In this document: in pieces, positions 32,952-44,681 of the stretch
Position numbering within the stretch: position 1 is the first letter of the stretch
How the letters are laid out: every line of letters starts with the position of its first letter
DNA from: Lophium mytilinum
Lineage: Eukaryota > Ascomycota > Dothideomycetes > Mytilinidiales > Mytilinidiaceae
Length of the DNA stretch: 64,000 nt
NCBI GenBank assembly: GCA_010093605.1
Contig: MU004195.1
Span: 312,708-376,707, forward strand
Direction of reading: 5' to 3'
The notes under the pieces: generated by a model
Seen by the model: the letters and a program-made list of their open reading frames with translations, nothing else
Told to the model about the DNA's origin: nothing
Database searches by the model: none
Made by a program: the position numbers and the translations under genes

Positions 32952-34063
32952 TCACCAATCATCCTCGCTCGAGTCATCCGCACCTGTGGTCACCGGCCGA
33001 GTAAGCTTGAACGGCGCTCCTATGACTTCTTTCCCCTTCCACCCCAGATATACCGTGAAATTCTTCACCCCTTTGATTTGGCGTAGTGGTGCGAGCATCT
33101 TCTGCTCACACTCGTTGTCTCTGAATCCGTCGAAGTAGTTGAGGTCTACTCGTAACCGCTGTAGACCCTTCATGCCGGCGATTATCCGCCATATTTCCTC
33201 CCACGTCGCTTCGTCATGGGGTGGGTATAAAGAGGTGCTGAAGAGCATCCGCTGCGCGAAATCGTCATAGAGCGGCCACGTGAGGTACCATTCTATAGTT
33301 AGGGACTTTATAGCGTTGAAGCGGGAGGGGAGGATGGTGGCGGAGAGGTGGCGAAGACAATCGAGGTCGATGAAGGAGAAGGTGTTCGTGGAGTATAGTA
33401 GAGGAATTGCTTCGGAATAGCTATATCATACCCAAATATTAGCTCCGAACTCTTCTATAACCCAATAAGGAGGGAAGAAGACCTGTTCTTGGGGTATACT
33501 CACACCTGCCGACACGTCTGCAATAACGGCAACACATCCCCATCACTCCTCTCCGCCGGATCTCCCACCGGCATCCAGATATTACTGCTATCCACGACGC
33601 CCCAGCAGCTATCGCGGCACGGCCCCTCGCCATACCACCGCTTCGGACAGTCCTCCTCGCTCTTCGCCTTGCACCGCAGATGCCCCAGCTTGTTCTCCTT
33701 GTGGATAACATGCATGACGTCGTCCCCAAGCACGGCCTTGTATATCATCTCCCGCAATTCCAGCGGGAGCGCCATCAGTCGCGACTTCTCCTGGAAAACG
33801 GTCGTCTGCTTCAGCTCCTCTGGTGATGACGGTATGTCCAGCTTTTCTGGCTCTGGCTCCGGTTCCGGGAGAGGGATCGAGAGGCCGCGTTTCCGCACGA
33901 CGAGCGGACGGGGAGCATGCCGCTGGCGGCGCTCGAAGCGGCGTTTGTCTTCTGGCTCAGAGCGGCGGTGCAGTCGTGCCGGGCAGAAGCATGCTGCGAA
34001 GCCGACGTAGATGCAGACGCAGGGGCCGCAGAGGATGCTGAGGAGGACGCCGGAGGCCCGCAT
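32952..34063 (-). CDS. DUF7730/F-box-like uncharacterised fungal protein
   Basis: Exons complement(33504..34063, 32952..33420), 342 aa; splice CRQ-V|YSEAI. The core has ALPLELREMIYKAVLGDD, then VLPLLQTCRQVYSEAIPLLY and STNTFSFIDLDCLRHL, the pattern of a very common ascomycete family (DUF7730, F-box-related). These begin with an LPxELRxxIY helix and continue with CRxIYxEAxPxLYxxNTF. The remainder (RLRVDLNYFDG, VKNFTVYLGWKG) fits the same family. Function is unknown; an F-box-like protein-interaction role is often suggested. N terminus is hydrophobic and Cys-rich (GVLLSILCGPCVCIYVGFAA), which could be a membrane anchor. A basic region and a Pro-Glu repeat (LPEPEPEPEK) follow. Confidence 0.8.
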
Positions 34064-34384
34064 CGTGCGTTAGGAAAGGATTGTTTTAATGTAGAAAGAA
34101 ACTAAGTGGGTGTTAAGTCATGATGAGAAGAGAATGGAGGGAGGGTGGTGGTGGGAGAGGGCTGGACGCGGCGTGGTGTTGAGGTACCACGGCACGCGGG
34201 GTCTTACGTAGCTTGAGCCAGGGGTAAGGGGCACTGGGGGGTCTGGCCTGCTTCAACAAACATATATATATATTTCGGACTCTCAATGTTAGATGAGCGG
34301 GCGCTCTGGCGGCCTTGGGTTCTTTTTACGCTGCTAAGCCGAACACTGGTTACGAGGCCTGCGAATCCACCACCCTGCAACTCA

Positions 34385-35215
34385 AGGATGTATCATGGAC
34401 GTAAAAGACCGTGTCCCAATCCAGAATATTGAAACCGTTACATTCTCCAGAAAACTTGTCGTTACTACTGGAGCGCCTGAAATAGTATCAAGGGAGCAGC
34501 AAGATAAGTCAATCGAGCACGTAACTTACCCTCCTTCCCGTTTCAAGGGTATATCATAGACGCAAAGGACCCTGGCCTAATTTTAAACTTCATACATGAC
34601 ACATCCTCTCCTATACTCATGCATGCTGCTAAAGGACCTCAAAGAATAGCAAGGGGGTCGCAAAAGCCACCTAATCGGCACGCAAAAGATACTGCCTAGC
34701 AGTTTACGGCTGTAGTATAAATATAAAAGACGCTGGCCTAATCTTAAGCTCTATGTTACATCCTCTCGAAATATGTTTGAACTGTTAGGGAGGAGTAGCA
34801 ACAGCTACCTATTAAGCATGTGAAAGACACTGCCCTGCAATTTCACCCGTAACATGGCCGTAAAAGCCTCTAGCCCAATTTGAATCTTCTTAATCACTAT
34901 ATTATAGCTGAACGCTAGCTACGGTGTCAGAGTACCGTAGGCAGTGCCAGAGGAGTAGCAAAAGGCAGCTGATAAGGTTTTAAGGATGTAGAAGACGCCG
35001 GCCTAATCTTGGGGTCTAAAATCATGACATTCTATCTTCCCTCCACCGCAATCTCAAGCGCTTTTTGGATTAGGCTCTAGTCGGCTCGATGTAATATAGT
35101 CTTCAGTGGACAGCGCCTGTGCTTTTCTAGATGTGGATTTTAGGGACTACAAACAGCGTTAGACCAGGAGCAGAAAACAGCTGTCAAGTCAGCAAAAAAT
35201 ACAGCCCAACATCTC
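34385..35215. repeat. degenerate tandem repeat, about 130-160 bp unit, 5-6 copies
   Basis: Between the DUF7730-like gene and the monooxygenase. Related words recur: GTAAAAGACC (34401), GCAAAGGACCCTGGCCTAA (34562), TAAAAGACGCTGGCCTAA (about 34723), TAAAAGCCTCTAGCCCAA (34861) and AGAAGACGCCGGCCTAA (about 34991). Each is preceded by a second conserved block around AGGAGTAGCAA.AGCTA..TAA and followed by a TTAAACTT/TTAAGCT/TTGAATCT word. Spacing is about 160, 160, 138 and 130 bp; a sixth decayed copy ends near 35215. No long open frame. Confidence 0.7.
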
Positions 35216-35292
35216 ATGTGTGACAAGCCTACCCCGAAGCCTCTCTACGCAGCGTACATAGCACGCCCTCAGGGGCGCCTATACAGCTAAAC

Positions 35293-38042
35293 TTACGCCG
35301 GATGATGAGCTTTCGGCTTCACAACCGCCCCCTTCATATTCGCCCCTGCCAACGTTTCCTCCCTAAGCAGCCACAAAAGCCCAATCGCAGCCCCCGGCCC
35401 TGCCGCAACCACGACAAGAACCGTCGTAAGCCCCAGCCGCGCCCAGCTCCACTTCAGCATCTCCGCCCGCTTCAAGTCCCGAAACAGCAGCCCCAGCCAC
35501 ACAAAGGCAGACGCAAAGCCCGAGATCTCGTCCAACTGCAGGAACAAGCGCCAGCCCTCGATATAGCTTGCCGAAGCCACATACGTGAATGGCTGTGCTA
35601 AGAAGGCCGCAGCGGGCACGTAGAGGTCGCGAGAGCTGTGGCCGGATGTGAACTGCACGTAGTTGTATGTGAGTGCCGCGATGGCGCTGCAGGTTAGTAT
35701 GGCGAATTGGACGTGCTTCAGATCGGCCTTGGGGTTGGTGTAGCGGGCGACTGTGGTCGTATCTATGACTCCGAGCGCCGTGGTCTGCCAGTGGGTCAGG
35801 GTCAGGATGAGTGGGAAGATTTGCCAGATCGAGTTCGCTTGGAGACGTAGAGCCGGAGATGATGCGAAATATTGCAGGTAGTGTGGGATGCCGTATGTAG
35901 CAAGAACGGCTAGGAGCGCGGTACTAGCGTACGCAACGTTGATCATTCGGGCGTCTTTGACGATGAATTTCTCGAGGGGAGACTGCACGTAATGGAGGAA
36001 GAAATATATTGGGCCTATAGCGCCGATGCCGTAAAATTGCGCTAAGATGGCGAAGATGATGGGAAAGCGTGCAAAAGCGAGGACGTTGGCGCGGCGGTAG
36101 CTTTCCAAGACCCAGATTAGGAAGAGAGGCATTGCGTCTGTGAGGAAAGCGAGGGATTGGTAATACGATATCTCATCGATTCTGAGCAGAGAGGGCGAGA
36201 AGGTCGAAACGAAGATCTTGATGAAACTGTCGCAGGCTATGAAAGGCCCGCAGTAAGAGTCAGAGAAAGCAACACGGGAAGCGGCGAATTCGAGGTGTTC
36301 GCCTTTCCATGGGTGCTGCGCTTTGAAGTTCGATCCTGCTTTGATCGAATCGAAGAGGTAGAAACAAGCGTAGCCGAGAAGTAGCAGCGGGAATGCAATC
36401 ATGGCTCTTTGTAGCCGGCTCTGCTCCTTGCCTACACCATAGTTCTGATTGAAGTTGGCGAAACCTGAGTATGAGCGTTCGGGGTCTGGTAGGGTTTCAA
36501 GCTTCTCAGCTCCGACGGTACTGAAGGCTGTACGATTCGGCAGGTAGTCGCCGGAATTGGGTAGTATATTGAGCACAATGAACTTCGATTTGAAACTGTC
36601 GAGAGCTTCAAGCTTGGTCAAGGAGTTTGAAACCGTAATCGCAACTGTAGCTCTCGCCATGCGCTTGCTCTGAACGGTGGCGAGACTCCGTTCAACATCT
36701 TTGAAAGCTGGGCGATGAGGTGCCGCCTGGAAGCTTGTGGTTCCCGCTTTGTCTATAAGGCGGTCTTTCATCTTTTGCAAGCTGTTCACAAGGGCAACGC
36801 AACTTTCCATAGCCTGTATGCCGCCCAGTCCGGCATTTGGCGTAGCCTCAGCATCAATCAGTCTAGAGCTCTGCTACAATGAGAAGGCGCTACCAAGGAC
36901 TTACCTTATGAACGGAGTCTCCGATGCAAATGAACCGGCCCCAGGTCCAATGCTCTAAAAGAAATTCTTCCACGCAGTTGAAGGACCAGCTGGTCCGCTT
37001 GTCCCAAAGATCGGCCAGGATGATTTGATCAGTGAACCGCCAGTCAGCGTACTTAGCAACATGCCTTGCGGTATCCTCTTCAGTGTACTTTAGAATATTA
37101 GGGGCATGATAGGTGCCGGCGAGCTTGGTGAAGAAGAACCAGTGGGCTTTGCCGTCCATTCCGGCCCCCAAAATTCCAGATGAGCCTTCGGCGTATATTC
37201 TGTAGAACGTACCTGGCGTGAGGCCGTTGACGCCTTTGGATATGCCGAAGAGGCAGTTGTACTCGGCCTTGATACCTGTAGACTGTGAGCACTACGCCAC
37301 AGTGTGAACTTGGGAGGGACACGGACTATTCTTCTCTTCTTCGCTGATGGTTTCAGGCTTAGATAAGTTCGTGTATCTCCACATCTCTCGTCGCACTATG
37401 CTATGTACTCCATCCGCGCCAACCACGACGTCGCCGGAGACGACACTTCCATCATCGCAGAAAACCTTGACCCCGTCGGATTCGTCATGATGGACCTGGG
37501 TAACTCGCTTGCTAGTTTGTAGTCTAGACCCGTCCTCGAGACCGCCATAGAGAATTTGAAGGAGGATCTGGCGGTCGAAACAAACGGTATCGTATCCCCA
37601 TCTGCAGCAATTTGAGCATTTGCTCCGGGAAACAGATTTTCCGATTCAATGCCTACCTGGCTTTGTTGAGCTTGGGAGAGTCGCTGCTTGCGAAGCGTCT
37701 TCCGTCTTTCCAGTGGCTTAGAGTATCGATCGGTATGCATTTCTCCATAATTTGGTCGTACAGCGACAGCTGATCCATAATACGGAGAGCGGGTGGGAAT
37801 AAGCAGACGGATGCTCCGACCTGCGCTGCGACCTCGTCGCGTGCTTCGAGAACGACATAGTCAATCCCGACCTTTTGTAGACAGTTGGCAAGGGTCAGAC
37901 CGCCAATCCCACCTCCTACAATGATGACCTTGAATGTGTGATCGGGGGCTGCATTCTGACTCTGGGGCAAAGGGCGACGGATGGGATCACCGTGGCCCAC
38001 GTTTCGCAGTGTATGAACAGCGGAACTAGACCCCTCCTCCAT
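35293..38042 (-). pseudogene. FAD monooxygenase fused to a C-terminal polytopic membrane domain; 1-nt frameshift
   Basis: Segments complement(37657..38042, 37327..37602, 36905..37275, 35293..36846), nominally about 861 aa. The N-terminal half is a class A FAD monooxygenase (paxM-like): FKVIIVGGGIGGLTLANCLQ, RWGYDTVCFDRQILLQ, VVVGADGVHSIVRREM and RFICIGDSVHKATPNAGLGG. After about residue 480 comes a region of roughly eight hydrophobic helices (MIAFPLLLLGYACFYLF, AMPLFLIWVLESYRR, ILAQFYGIGAIGPIYFFLHY, VWLGLLFRDL, TTVLVVVAAGPGAAIGLLWL), as in fusion monooxygenases of fungal meroterpenoid-type clusters. The second exon needs one base fewer in a T-run near 37558-37561 to keep RQILLQILYGGL; as printed the frame breaks there. 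Either a recent inactivation or an assembly error. The intron 2 donor (GTCCGT) is also weak. All other motifs are intact, so decay, if real, is young. Confidence 0.68.
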
Positions 38043-39431
38043 GATTTATCGAGATTGAGCGCAACGGGCCCCCGCGGCGGCGAGCACTCGAGAAAAAACG
38101 TGTAGAAGATGCAAGAAAGAATTGGGAGCTAGACAAAAACGAGGGCAACCACACTGTTAACTTGCACACTTGAGAAAGGGTACATCGAGAATGTACTTTT
38201 ATAGGAAAAGGAGAGTGGGGGTTGAGTAGTACAGGATGAGAAAATATTGCCAAGGTCGCCAACCCGATAAATCAGAGCAATACAGCTAAGCCACCCCCTC
38301 CATCAACTAAAGGCATATTACGCGCAGATCATCCCTACTCTGGTATCAGGCTTACTGTGTTATCAGTCGATAGCGTGTTATCAGGCGTACTGTGGTATTA
38401 GGCGTCCCATAGTATTCGGCTGTTGAGATGGGTGTTTGGCTCATATAGTTCGAACGACGAGAGTACGAGTGAGAAACGAGGTCAGGGCCGGGTTCAATGG
38501 ACGGGAAGACATAAGAACATGTAACTACTTTACCCGTCTCAGAGCTATCAAGCTGGTCGACTCCCACCATCCTAATGCCTTTGTATTTCGTGTTATTGTG
38601 TTTTCGGGGTTCGGCATTAGTGACAGCCTCAACGCCGACGGGCACGTAGATATTGCAACGCCTGATGGTGGAGCCTCGGTGAGCATGGATTGCAATCCAT
38701 TGCTCTAATTCCACGCAATCACGTTAGGCATGAAAAAGGTGGCGCACCCAGCAACCATTCTGCATTGTGTATATATACATACCTGTCTCCGCTGATAGTG
38801 GGGCTTCAATGCGTTTTCAGAAATCCATATGAGATACAAACTCTTAGCTTTAAGCTATGTGGAGACTTGTTGAAACACTCTAATTAGCGGCAGACAGGTG
38901 TACATAATACTGCATGAGACAGAATGCTTGCTGAGTGTGCTTTTTTTCCTGTCTAGCGTGGCAGTCACATTTCCACCCTCCAGTATTGTCCTTGTTTGCT
39001 CTCGTCACCAACGCCCGCCCATAGCGCATGGTAGTATTATCGTGAAGAATTCGTAGTAGGATAGGTGGTAAAGACCGCTCCCCTGAGTGATTCTGGTCTG
39101 CATGCCGACCTTGTTAAAGGGCGAGGGCTGTGATCGATTGAGCGAGAGATGGCGGCGCGCGGGTCTGCAAAGTCAGTGGTCGCGGGGGGCCTCAGGCGCT
39201 AGAGATCCAAAAGCCGGTGAAGAGTCTGCGAGTGGGGGATATGGAGCTTGAGGGAGGAGTTGTTGGAGATGACAGAGGTTGGAACAGAGACGGGAACTAG
39301 GCCTGGTCCGGGCATAAATACGCGTCTCAATCCCCGCCTCGCGCCGAAACCTAGCATCAGCCTCACGCGTCAATGTTCATCGATAGCCATCTAGCTGTGG
39401 TCAAAAACGAGAAGATCATAGTGTCAGGGCA
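38043..39431. other. intergenic with a short local repeat
   Basis: About 1.4 kb. At 38340-38410 a short unit recurs three to four times (words TTATCAG, GTGTTATCAG, GCGTACTG, GGTATTAGGCG). An open frame of 120 codons overlaps this and is not supported. The rest holds the promoter of the HET-domain gene; no other signal. Confidence 0.45.
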
Positions 39432-41729
39432 ATGAAAATGGTAAGGTGCAGCACATCAGACCGCCGAACGTCTGCTGACCTCGATCTGCTAGACGCCTCC
39501 CGGAGTACTAATCCCTCCTCGTCCTCGTTGCAATCCTGCTTGCATGTTCCCTTGATAAAGATGTTGAAAAAGCGTTTTCTGGGACTGTCTGGGGATACCC
39601 CGGAATCCGTAGAGTCAAACAGCCCTTCTACTTCGTCTGGGAAGCAATCTATTCCCACGAAAACGGACGAGAAGAAAGACGCTGAAGAGGACATGCCAGC
39701 GGTGATTATCTGCTCGCTACTACCGAGATAGGGATTGTAGCGTTTTTAATTTTTATTCCAGGAAACTGCATACAGGTCGCCCACTGGAACACCATATATC
39801 TATTCTCCGTTACCCCGGGAAGATGGCCGAGACCACATACGCATATTGGAGTTACTCCCCGGAAAGCCGTTGGACGATATAAAATGCCGCTTGATCCAGT
39901 GCTCACTTGACTCTTGCCCTGATTACGAGGCGTTATCTTACGTTTGGGGGGACGCCGCAAACCCTCTCCCAATATGTGTTGATGAGGGTATCCTGGATGT
40001 AACGCAAAATCTACGCTCGGCGCTACGGCATCTTCGCAGACCTTTGGAGACACGGATACTCTGGGTAGATGCCGTTTGCATTGACCAAACGGACCTAGAT
40101 GAGCGGGCTCGAGAAGTAGGCATCATGAACAAAATCTATCAGCAAACCATACGGGCGGTTGTTTGGCTTGGACCACATGCTCAATGGCCTGAGCTAGCCT
40201 TCCTGACGTGTGCGACGCTAGCAAGTGACGACCTGGATTCAAATGACTCACTGCCCAAACCTAACACAAAAGTCGATATATACCAGCCAAGGAAATCGTA
40301 CGAAACGGCGCAGACACTGACAGATGCTGCAAAGGAGGCCGTCGACTTTTTGATTCTCCAGCCCTGGTTTGAAAGAGTATGGGTCATCCAAGAGATAGCA
40401 TTACCTGATGATGCATGCATCCAATGCGGATCGAGAGAGCTAGAATGGAAGACCTTCGCTAGCGGTATTGAAAGCGGCTTGCGAAAGGGCCTGTTTCAGA
40501 CCTCCATGTTCGGCTTTGTCGACGCCGATAATTTCCACAACTTTCGCGCCGTGGCATCAATACGTGAAAGAAATGCCACTCGACCGCCGGCCCAGCAGTT
40601 GCTTGATCTTCTTATCCAGTTTCGCACACGAGATGCGACAGATGCAAGAGACAAGGTATTCTCCTTACTAGGCCTGGTCGCTAATGTCGAAGAACTCGGG
40701 TTGACCCCGGACTATCGTGCTTCTGCAGCCAGCCTTTACTGTAAGACAGCGATCAGCATTCTTTCACGCTCGACTTGCCTTGATTTCCTAGGACTGGCTG
40801 CCACAAGTTCGAAATCAGACTTCGGCCAAAGTCTACCGTCTTGGGTTGCGGATTGGAGCTTTACTAGAAATATACCAAAGCCGTTCATGCTGGATGCGCG
40901 AGGTAAACCGAGGCCGACAAGCGCATCTTGGAATGCAACTGCATCCATCGAATTTCCTGACATGGGCACTGCCGTTGTTTCCGGGCATTTTGTGGACACA
41001 ATCGCGTTTGTGAGCGACCCTCTTATTGACCTACATGACGATGGCAATTGGTTCAAAGACGACGAGTTTTTCGCAAAGACCGCGCAACTTGAGAACCCAG
41101 ACTATAAAAGCTTGCGCGGGATATATCGCATGATCCGCAACTCCGCAGGCGCTGTCAAATTTACCCTCGGCGAGATCTTCCGCGTCGTGGACCAGATTGA
41201 AGTCTTCTTACGATGGGAAAACTTGGCACAAGTCGGCGAAAAGAATGGCTCGACTGCAACACCTACTCGTGAAGACTATATGGCTATCTACTGGCAAACG
41301 CTTTGTACCGGGACTATGCCAGACGGGTATGCCGCTACGGAGAACTTGTTCTACGTGTGGTACAACTGCTTAGGTTCCGTCCGGCGCCTGACCAAGATGA
41401 GAGTCAACTCTATACGAAGACTCTTTAGACCACTAGCTTTCATAAGCTACATGATCTCGGCACGGAATCTCGATGATAAGTTCGCATCAGAGTTGATGAC
41501 CTATGCAAGCCAGAGACGAATGGCAAAAACGAAGAATGGCTATCTTTGCCTCATACCAGTAAATGCCGCATTTGGCGACTCCGTAGCGTTGTGCAAAGGA
41601 GGTAGAGTACCGCTCGTTCTCAGGAAACAGGACTCACATTGGAGGCTCATGGGAGAAAGCTATATACACGGCTTAATGGATGGGGTAGCCTTCCGCGAAG
41701 ACGCGTGCTTCGATATATCCATTCAGTAG
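39432..41729 (+). CDS. HET-domain (heterokaryon incompatibility) protein
   Basis: Exons 39432..39701 and 39762..41729, 745 aa. The HET domain starts near residue 130 with CPDYEALSYVWGD and continues LRHLRRPLETRILWVDAVCI, DQTDLDERAREVGIMNKIYQ and IRAVVWLGP, the three classic HET blocks. Then come QPWFERVWVIQEIALPDD and, later, RDKVFSLLGLV and NLFYVWYNCLGSVRRL, all usual in long HET proteins. HET domains (TIR-related) trigger cell death upon non-self recognition in filamentous fungi. The N-terminal 100 residues are Ser-rich and disordered. The splice (MPA|ETAYRSPTG) joins the open region before the HET block in phase; starting at an internal Met (MLKKRFLGL) is also possible. It sits 3 kb from the P1-P9 family, which has NLR/HET-like low-complexity tracts. 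Confidence 0.88.
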
Positions 41730-42009
41730 AAGGCCTATGGCGAAGGCAGAGCCTTCGAATTCGCACGCCTACTTTGTTTCCCCAGGCCTAAATCTTCGTT
41801 CACCATACTGGCGCCAGGCAATCACGGGGACAAAAGAGGCGGCACAATCACTGCCCGGCTGCTCCCATATTTCTACACGGTGACCACTGTGGTCAAGCTC
41901 CTCCAACATACGTCACCCCCCAGCACCCAACACCACAACCACCCTTTGGAAATTTTTGATGCTGTAAGTATCAATCTCGAGGTCAAGAGCAAAGCATCAA
42001 GAAATCAGC

Positions 42010-43690
42010 ATGGACCCGGTATTTACTTCTACCACTACGAAGCAGTTTATGGAAGCGCACATTCCGTCCAATCGCAGGTCCTCTCCACCAGCAATGGAGG
42101 CCGGGATCAGGGTATTGAAGCCAACAAAGGGAAATGATGTTCCGATCTCAACGACTCCGACCGGTAGCCCTGCTTGGAGTAAACTAGAAATATCGACGGA
42201 AATCCCGGTATCAGTGCCCCTGAAACCGCTGTCCGAAGACACATCAGACGAGGGAGCTCCAGGACGTCTTCCGAAAGACGTTCACTCCGCTAAGCCGCCA
42301 TCCATACCACAGAAAACCTGCGGACGTTCTGAGCCGATTGAAAAGGATCAATATCGTCCCAAAAATACACGTGTACCGCAGAGACAAGGCCACGATCAAG
42401 TCTTCCTTGGCACAGAAAGCGGGAGAATTCTCAAAGCATTCCCTGATGAGAAGTTGAAGCTGAACAGGAAGTCCATAGATACAAAAGACAAGAAGCGACC
42501 AGCGACACAGAACACCTTGACTCCATTGAAGGAACGCTATAAGGGTAATTTCTGGGACCTTACAGCTGCTGAGAAGGAGGTCCTGCGTAACAAGCCTCTT
42601 CATCCGAACCCAAACGGGCTCACGAGCAGCACCATTGCTGCCATTTTCGCAGCGCCTGGGCCTTCTAAGGAGGGAGATATGCTTGCCAAATTTTACAAAG
42701 AACGCGGCCACGCAGGCCCGCACACGCACCGGGTCTGGCCTTCTCCTAGAGCTGTCTCTAAGGACCGGACGAAGCCTGAAGAAAAGAAGCGCAAGCGGGC
42801 TCTAGAAACTGTTAGCGAGGGGGATGAAGCTGATCCTGATGTCAATCGATCTCCAAAGAAACGAAGACCCCAGTAAGTCTTGTACCTTTCAGTGACAATA
42901 CAACTTACTAATCGCATTAAGGGCAAGTAAGCCATCCCGGACAACTCGTCCCCTGAAGTCCATCAACACAACTACTTCGAAAACAGTTGCTCCCAAAGTG
43001 GATGCCAAAGACAAAGCTGCCAGGGCTAAAGCGGAACCCGATGAGCGTAGGATACGCCCCAGAGAGCCTTCCATCAATGAGATACCGATCGCTCAAACCA
43101 TGGGTAATGAAAGCGGCGCCGCACACCCGGTTCGCGAGAATGAATCTCCAGATAGGCTCGAAGGGGTCACTTCCGGTGCTTCAGACAATCATCAAGACGC
43201 CGCTGTCTCTGCCAACCCGGAAAAGGCTAATACAAAGAAGTCTGTCTTCGCCTCGTTCGCCGGCGCTGCGTCCAAGGTCTTCACATTCTGCACCCCCTTC
43301 GTCCCATCAACATCTTTTCCCTTCGTCCAGACCCGCACAACCCGTGCAACCCGTGCTCGCCGCCTTGCCGCCGACGCAGCCAAAGCCCGGAAAGCAAACA
43401 AAATGGCTAGCAATGTGTCCGCTTTGGCCGCCCTTGCCGCGGAGGCCAACGCCCGGGCGAATGACAAGAAGCAGATGGAAGTCTTGGACGCGGCTCTAGA
43501 CAGCGTCTTGCAGCAAGCTCGTCTCTTCGGCGTCACCGACAATGAGTTAGTCGATCGCCTGCAGAAGAGGAGCATGGTGTGGAAGCGGGAGCTTGGATGG
43601 GTGGGAAACACCAGGAATTGGGTAGGCGGACAAATGCTGAAGAAGGCGGAGCAGCTGGATCGGCATAAGGAGAAGCTGCTTTACGGCTAG
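42010..43690 (+). CDS. basic, largely disordered, nuclear-looking protein of unknown function
   Basis: Exons 42010..42872 and 42922..43690, 543 aa; CA|G junction with GTAAGT donor and a CTAAT branch. Rich in Lys, Arg, Ser and Pro, with clusters resembling nuclear localisation signals (EEKKRKRALE, RSPKKRRPQ). A central block, LKERYKGNFWDLTAAEKEVL, then KPLHPNPNGLTSSTIAAIFA, looks folded. Near the C terminus an Ala/Arg-rich helix (TRATRARRLAADAAKARKAN, SALAALAAEANARAND) is followed by FGVTDNELVDRLQKRSMVWK, suggesting a coiled coil or protein-binding helix. No catalytic motif seen. Homology unknown to me; a chromatin or nuclear role is only a guess from composition. Confidence 0.68.
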
Positions 43691-43887
43691 GTACGGCTGT
43701 AGAGGTGATAATTGCTAGCTAATGTCTTCGCCTGGTCAATGGAAAGGGTATCCTGATGTCCTTTGATATGTCATAGTAGTAGGCAGAATGCCTCAATCTT
43801 AGAGCAGATATGGGGCGAGGCACGAATGAGCGCCGTAATAGTTGGTATAGTACTAGGACGCGCGTTTCAGGACGTCGTCTTTTCCAT

Positions 43888-44245
43888 CTTTCTTACCACC
43901 GTTAGACGTGTTTCAGCACATTGAAAAAATTTGGATGAGATGTAAAGCCCTAGAGACCTTGAATCAGAACGAATTGACACACTGACAGACCGCCTACATG
44001 CCGCTGTTTGTGGTGGCCCAGCATATCATTATGGATCTGGAAGACTGCACCCCAGCCTTGTTCTGATATAAGGTCTCGGGAGCTTTACATCTTATCTAAA
44101 ACTTTTTGATACGCTGCAGCACCTCTAACGCTGGTAAGAAAGTTCACCCCGGCTTCGATTTAATATAAAGTCTCGGGAGCTTTACATATCTTCTAAATCT
44201 TTTTGTTATGCTGAAGTACCTCTAACGGTAGTGAGAAAGTACGAC
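43888..44245. repeat. inverted-repeat element (MITE-like) with an extra direct copy
   Basis: An arm of about 83 bp (43888-43970) recurs in inverted orientation at about 44061-44141. The left arm reads CTTTCTTACCACCGTTAGA then GATGTAAAGCCC; the right arm carries the reverse complements, AGCTTTACATC and CTCTAACGCTGGTAAGAAAG. A second copy in the same orientation as the right arm follows at about 44160-44240. Total inverted-repeat span is about 255 bp, with roughly 75-80 percent identity by eye. No coding capacity. Looks like a small non-autonomous DNA-transposon derivative. Confidence 0.62.
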
Positions 44246-44681
44246 CCGGCTTTTTGCAAGATACTGTGTATATACCCGTAAGTATGCTACAATTCAGGCA
44301 GGGCTGGGGGCTACCTTCACGCTTTGAAATTTCTCGTGGTTCTCCTCTTCTAACCGTCTGATACCAAGTTGGTATCAAGTCAGTATCATTATATAACCCA
44401 TTTTCAGCCTCTAATATCAACACATTTGGCGTAGTCCTTGAGTATATGAAGCTCACCATCACGTTATAGGATCCTGTGGGCTAATTTATGCGGTACTGTA
44501 AACATGACTGTGATTTCAAGTCTAGCCCAGGTCTATCATCATCGACGCCCCAAATCCGGACTCCCCCAGAACACCAGAACCCGATCGTCCTTCAGCCGCA
44601 TGACCACCCCAGACGACGCCAACCGAACTCGAAAACCTCTCTCTTGTGGACCAAATTCAGCGTCCAAGCGCAGCCCCCCAA

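Noticed and set aside
38352-38714. 120-codon minus-strand frame
   Set aside because: Its end lies in a local TTATCAG-type repeat and it has no recognisable domain.
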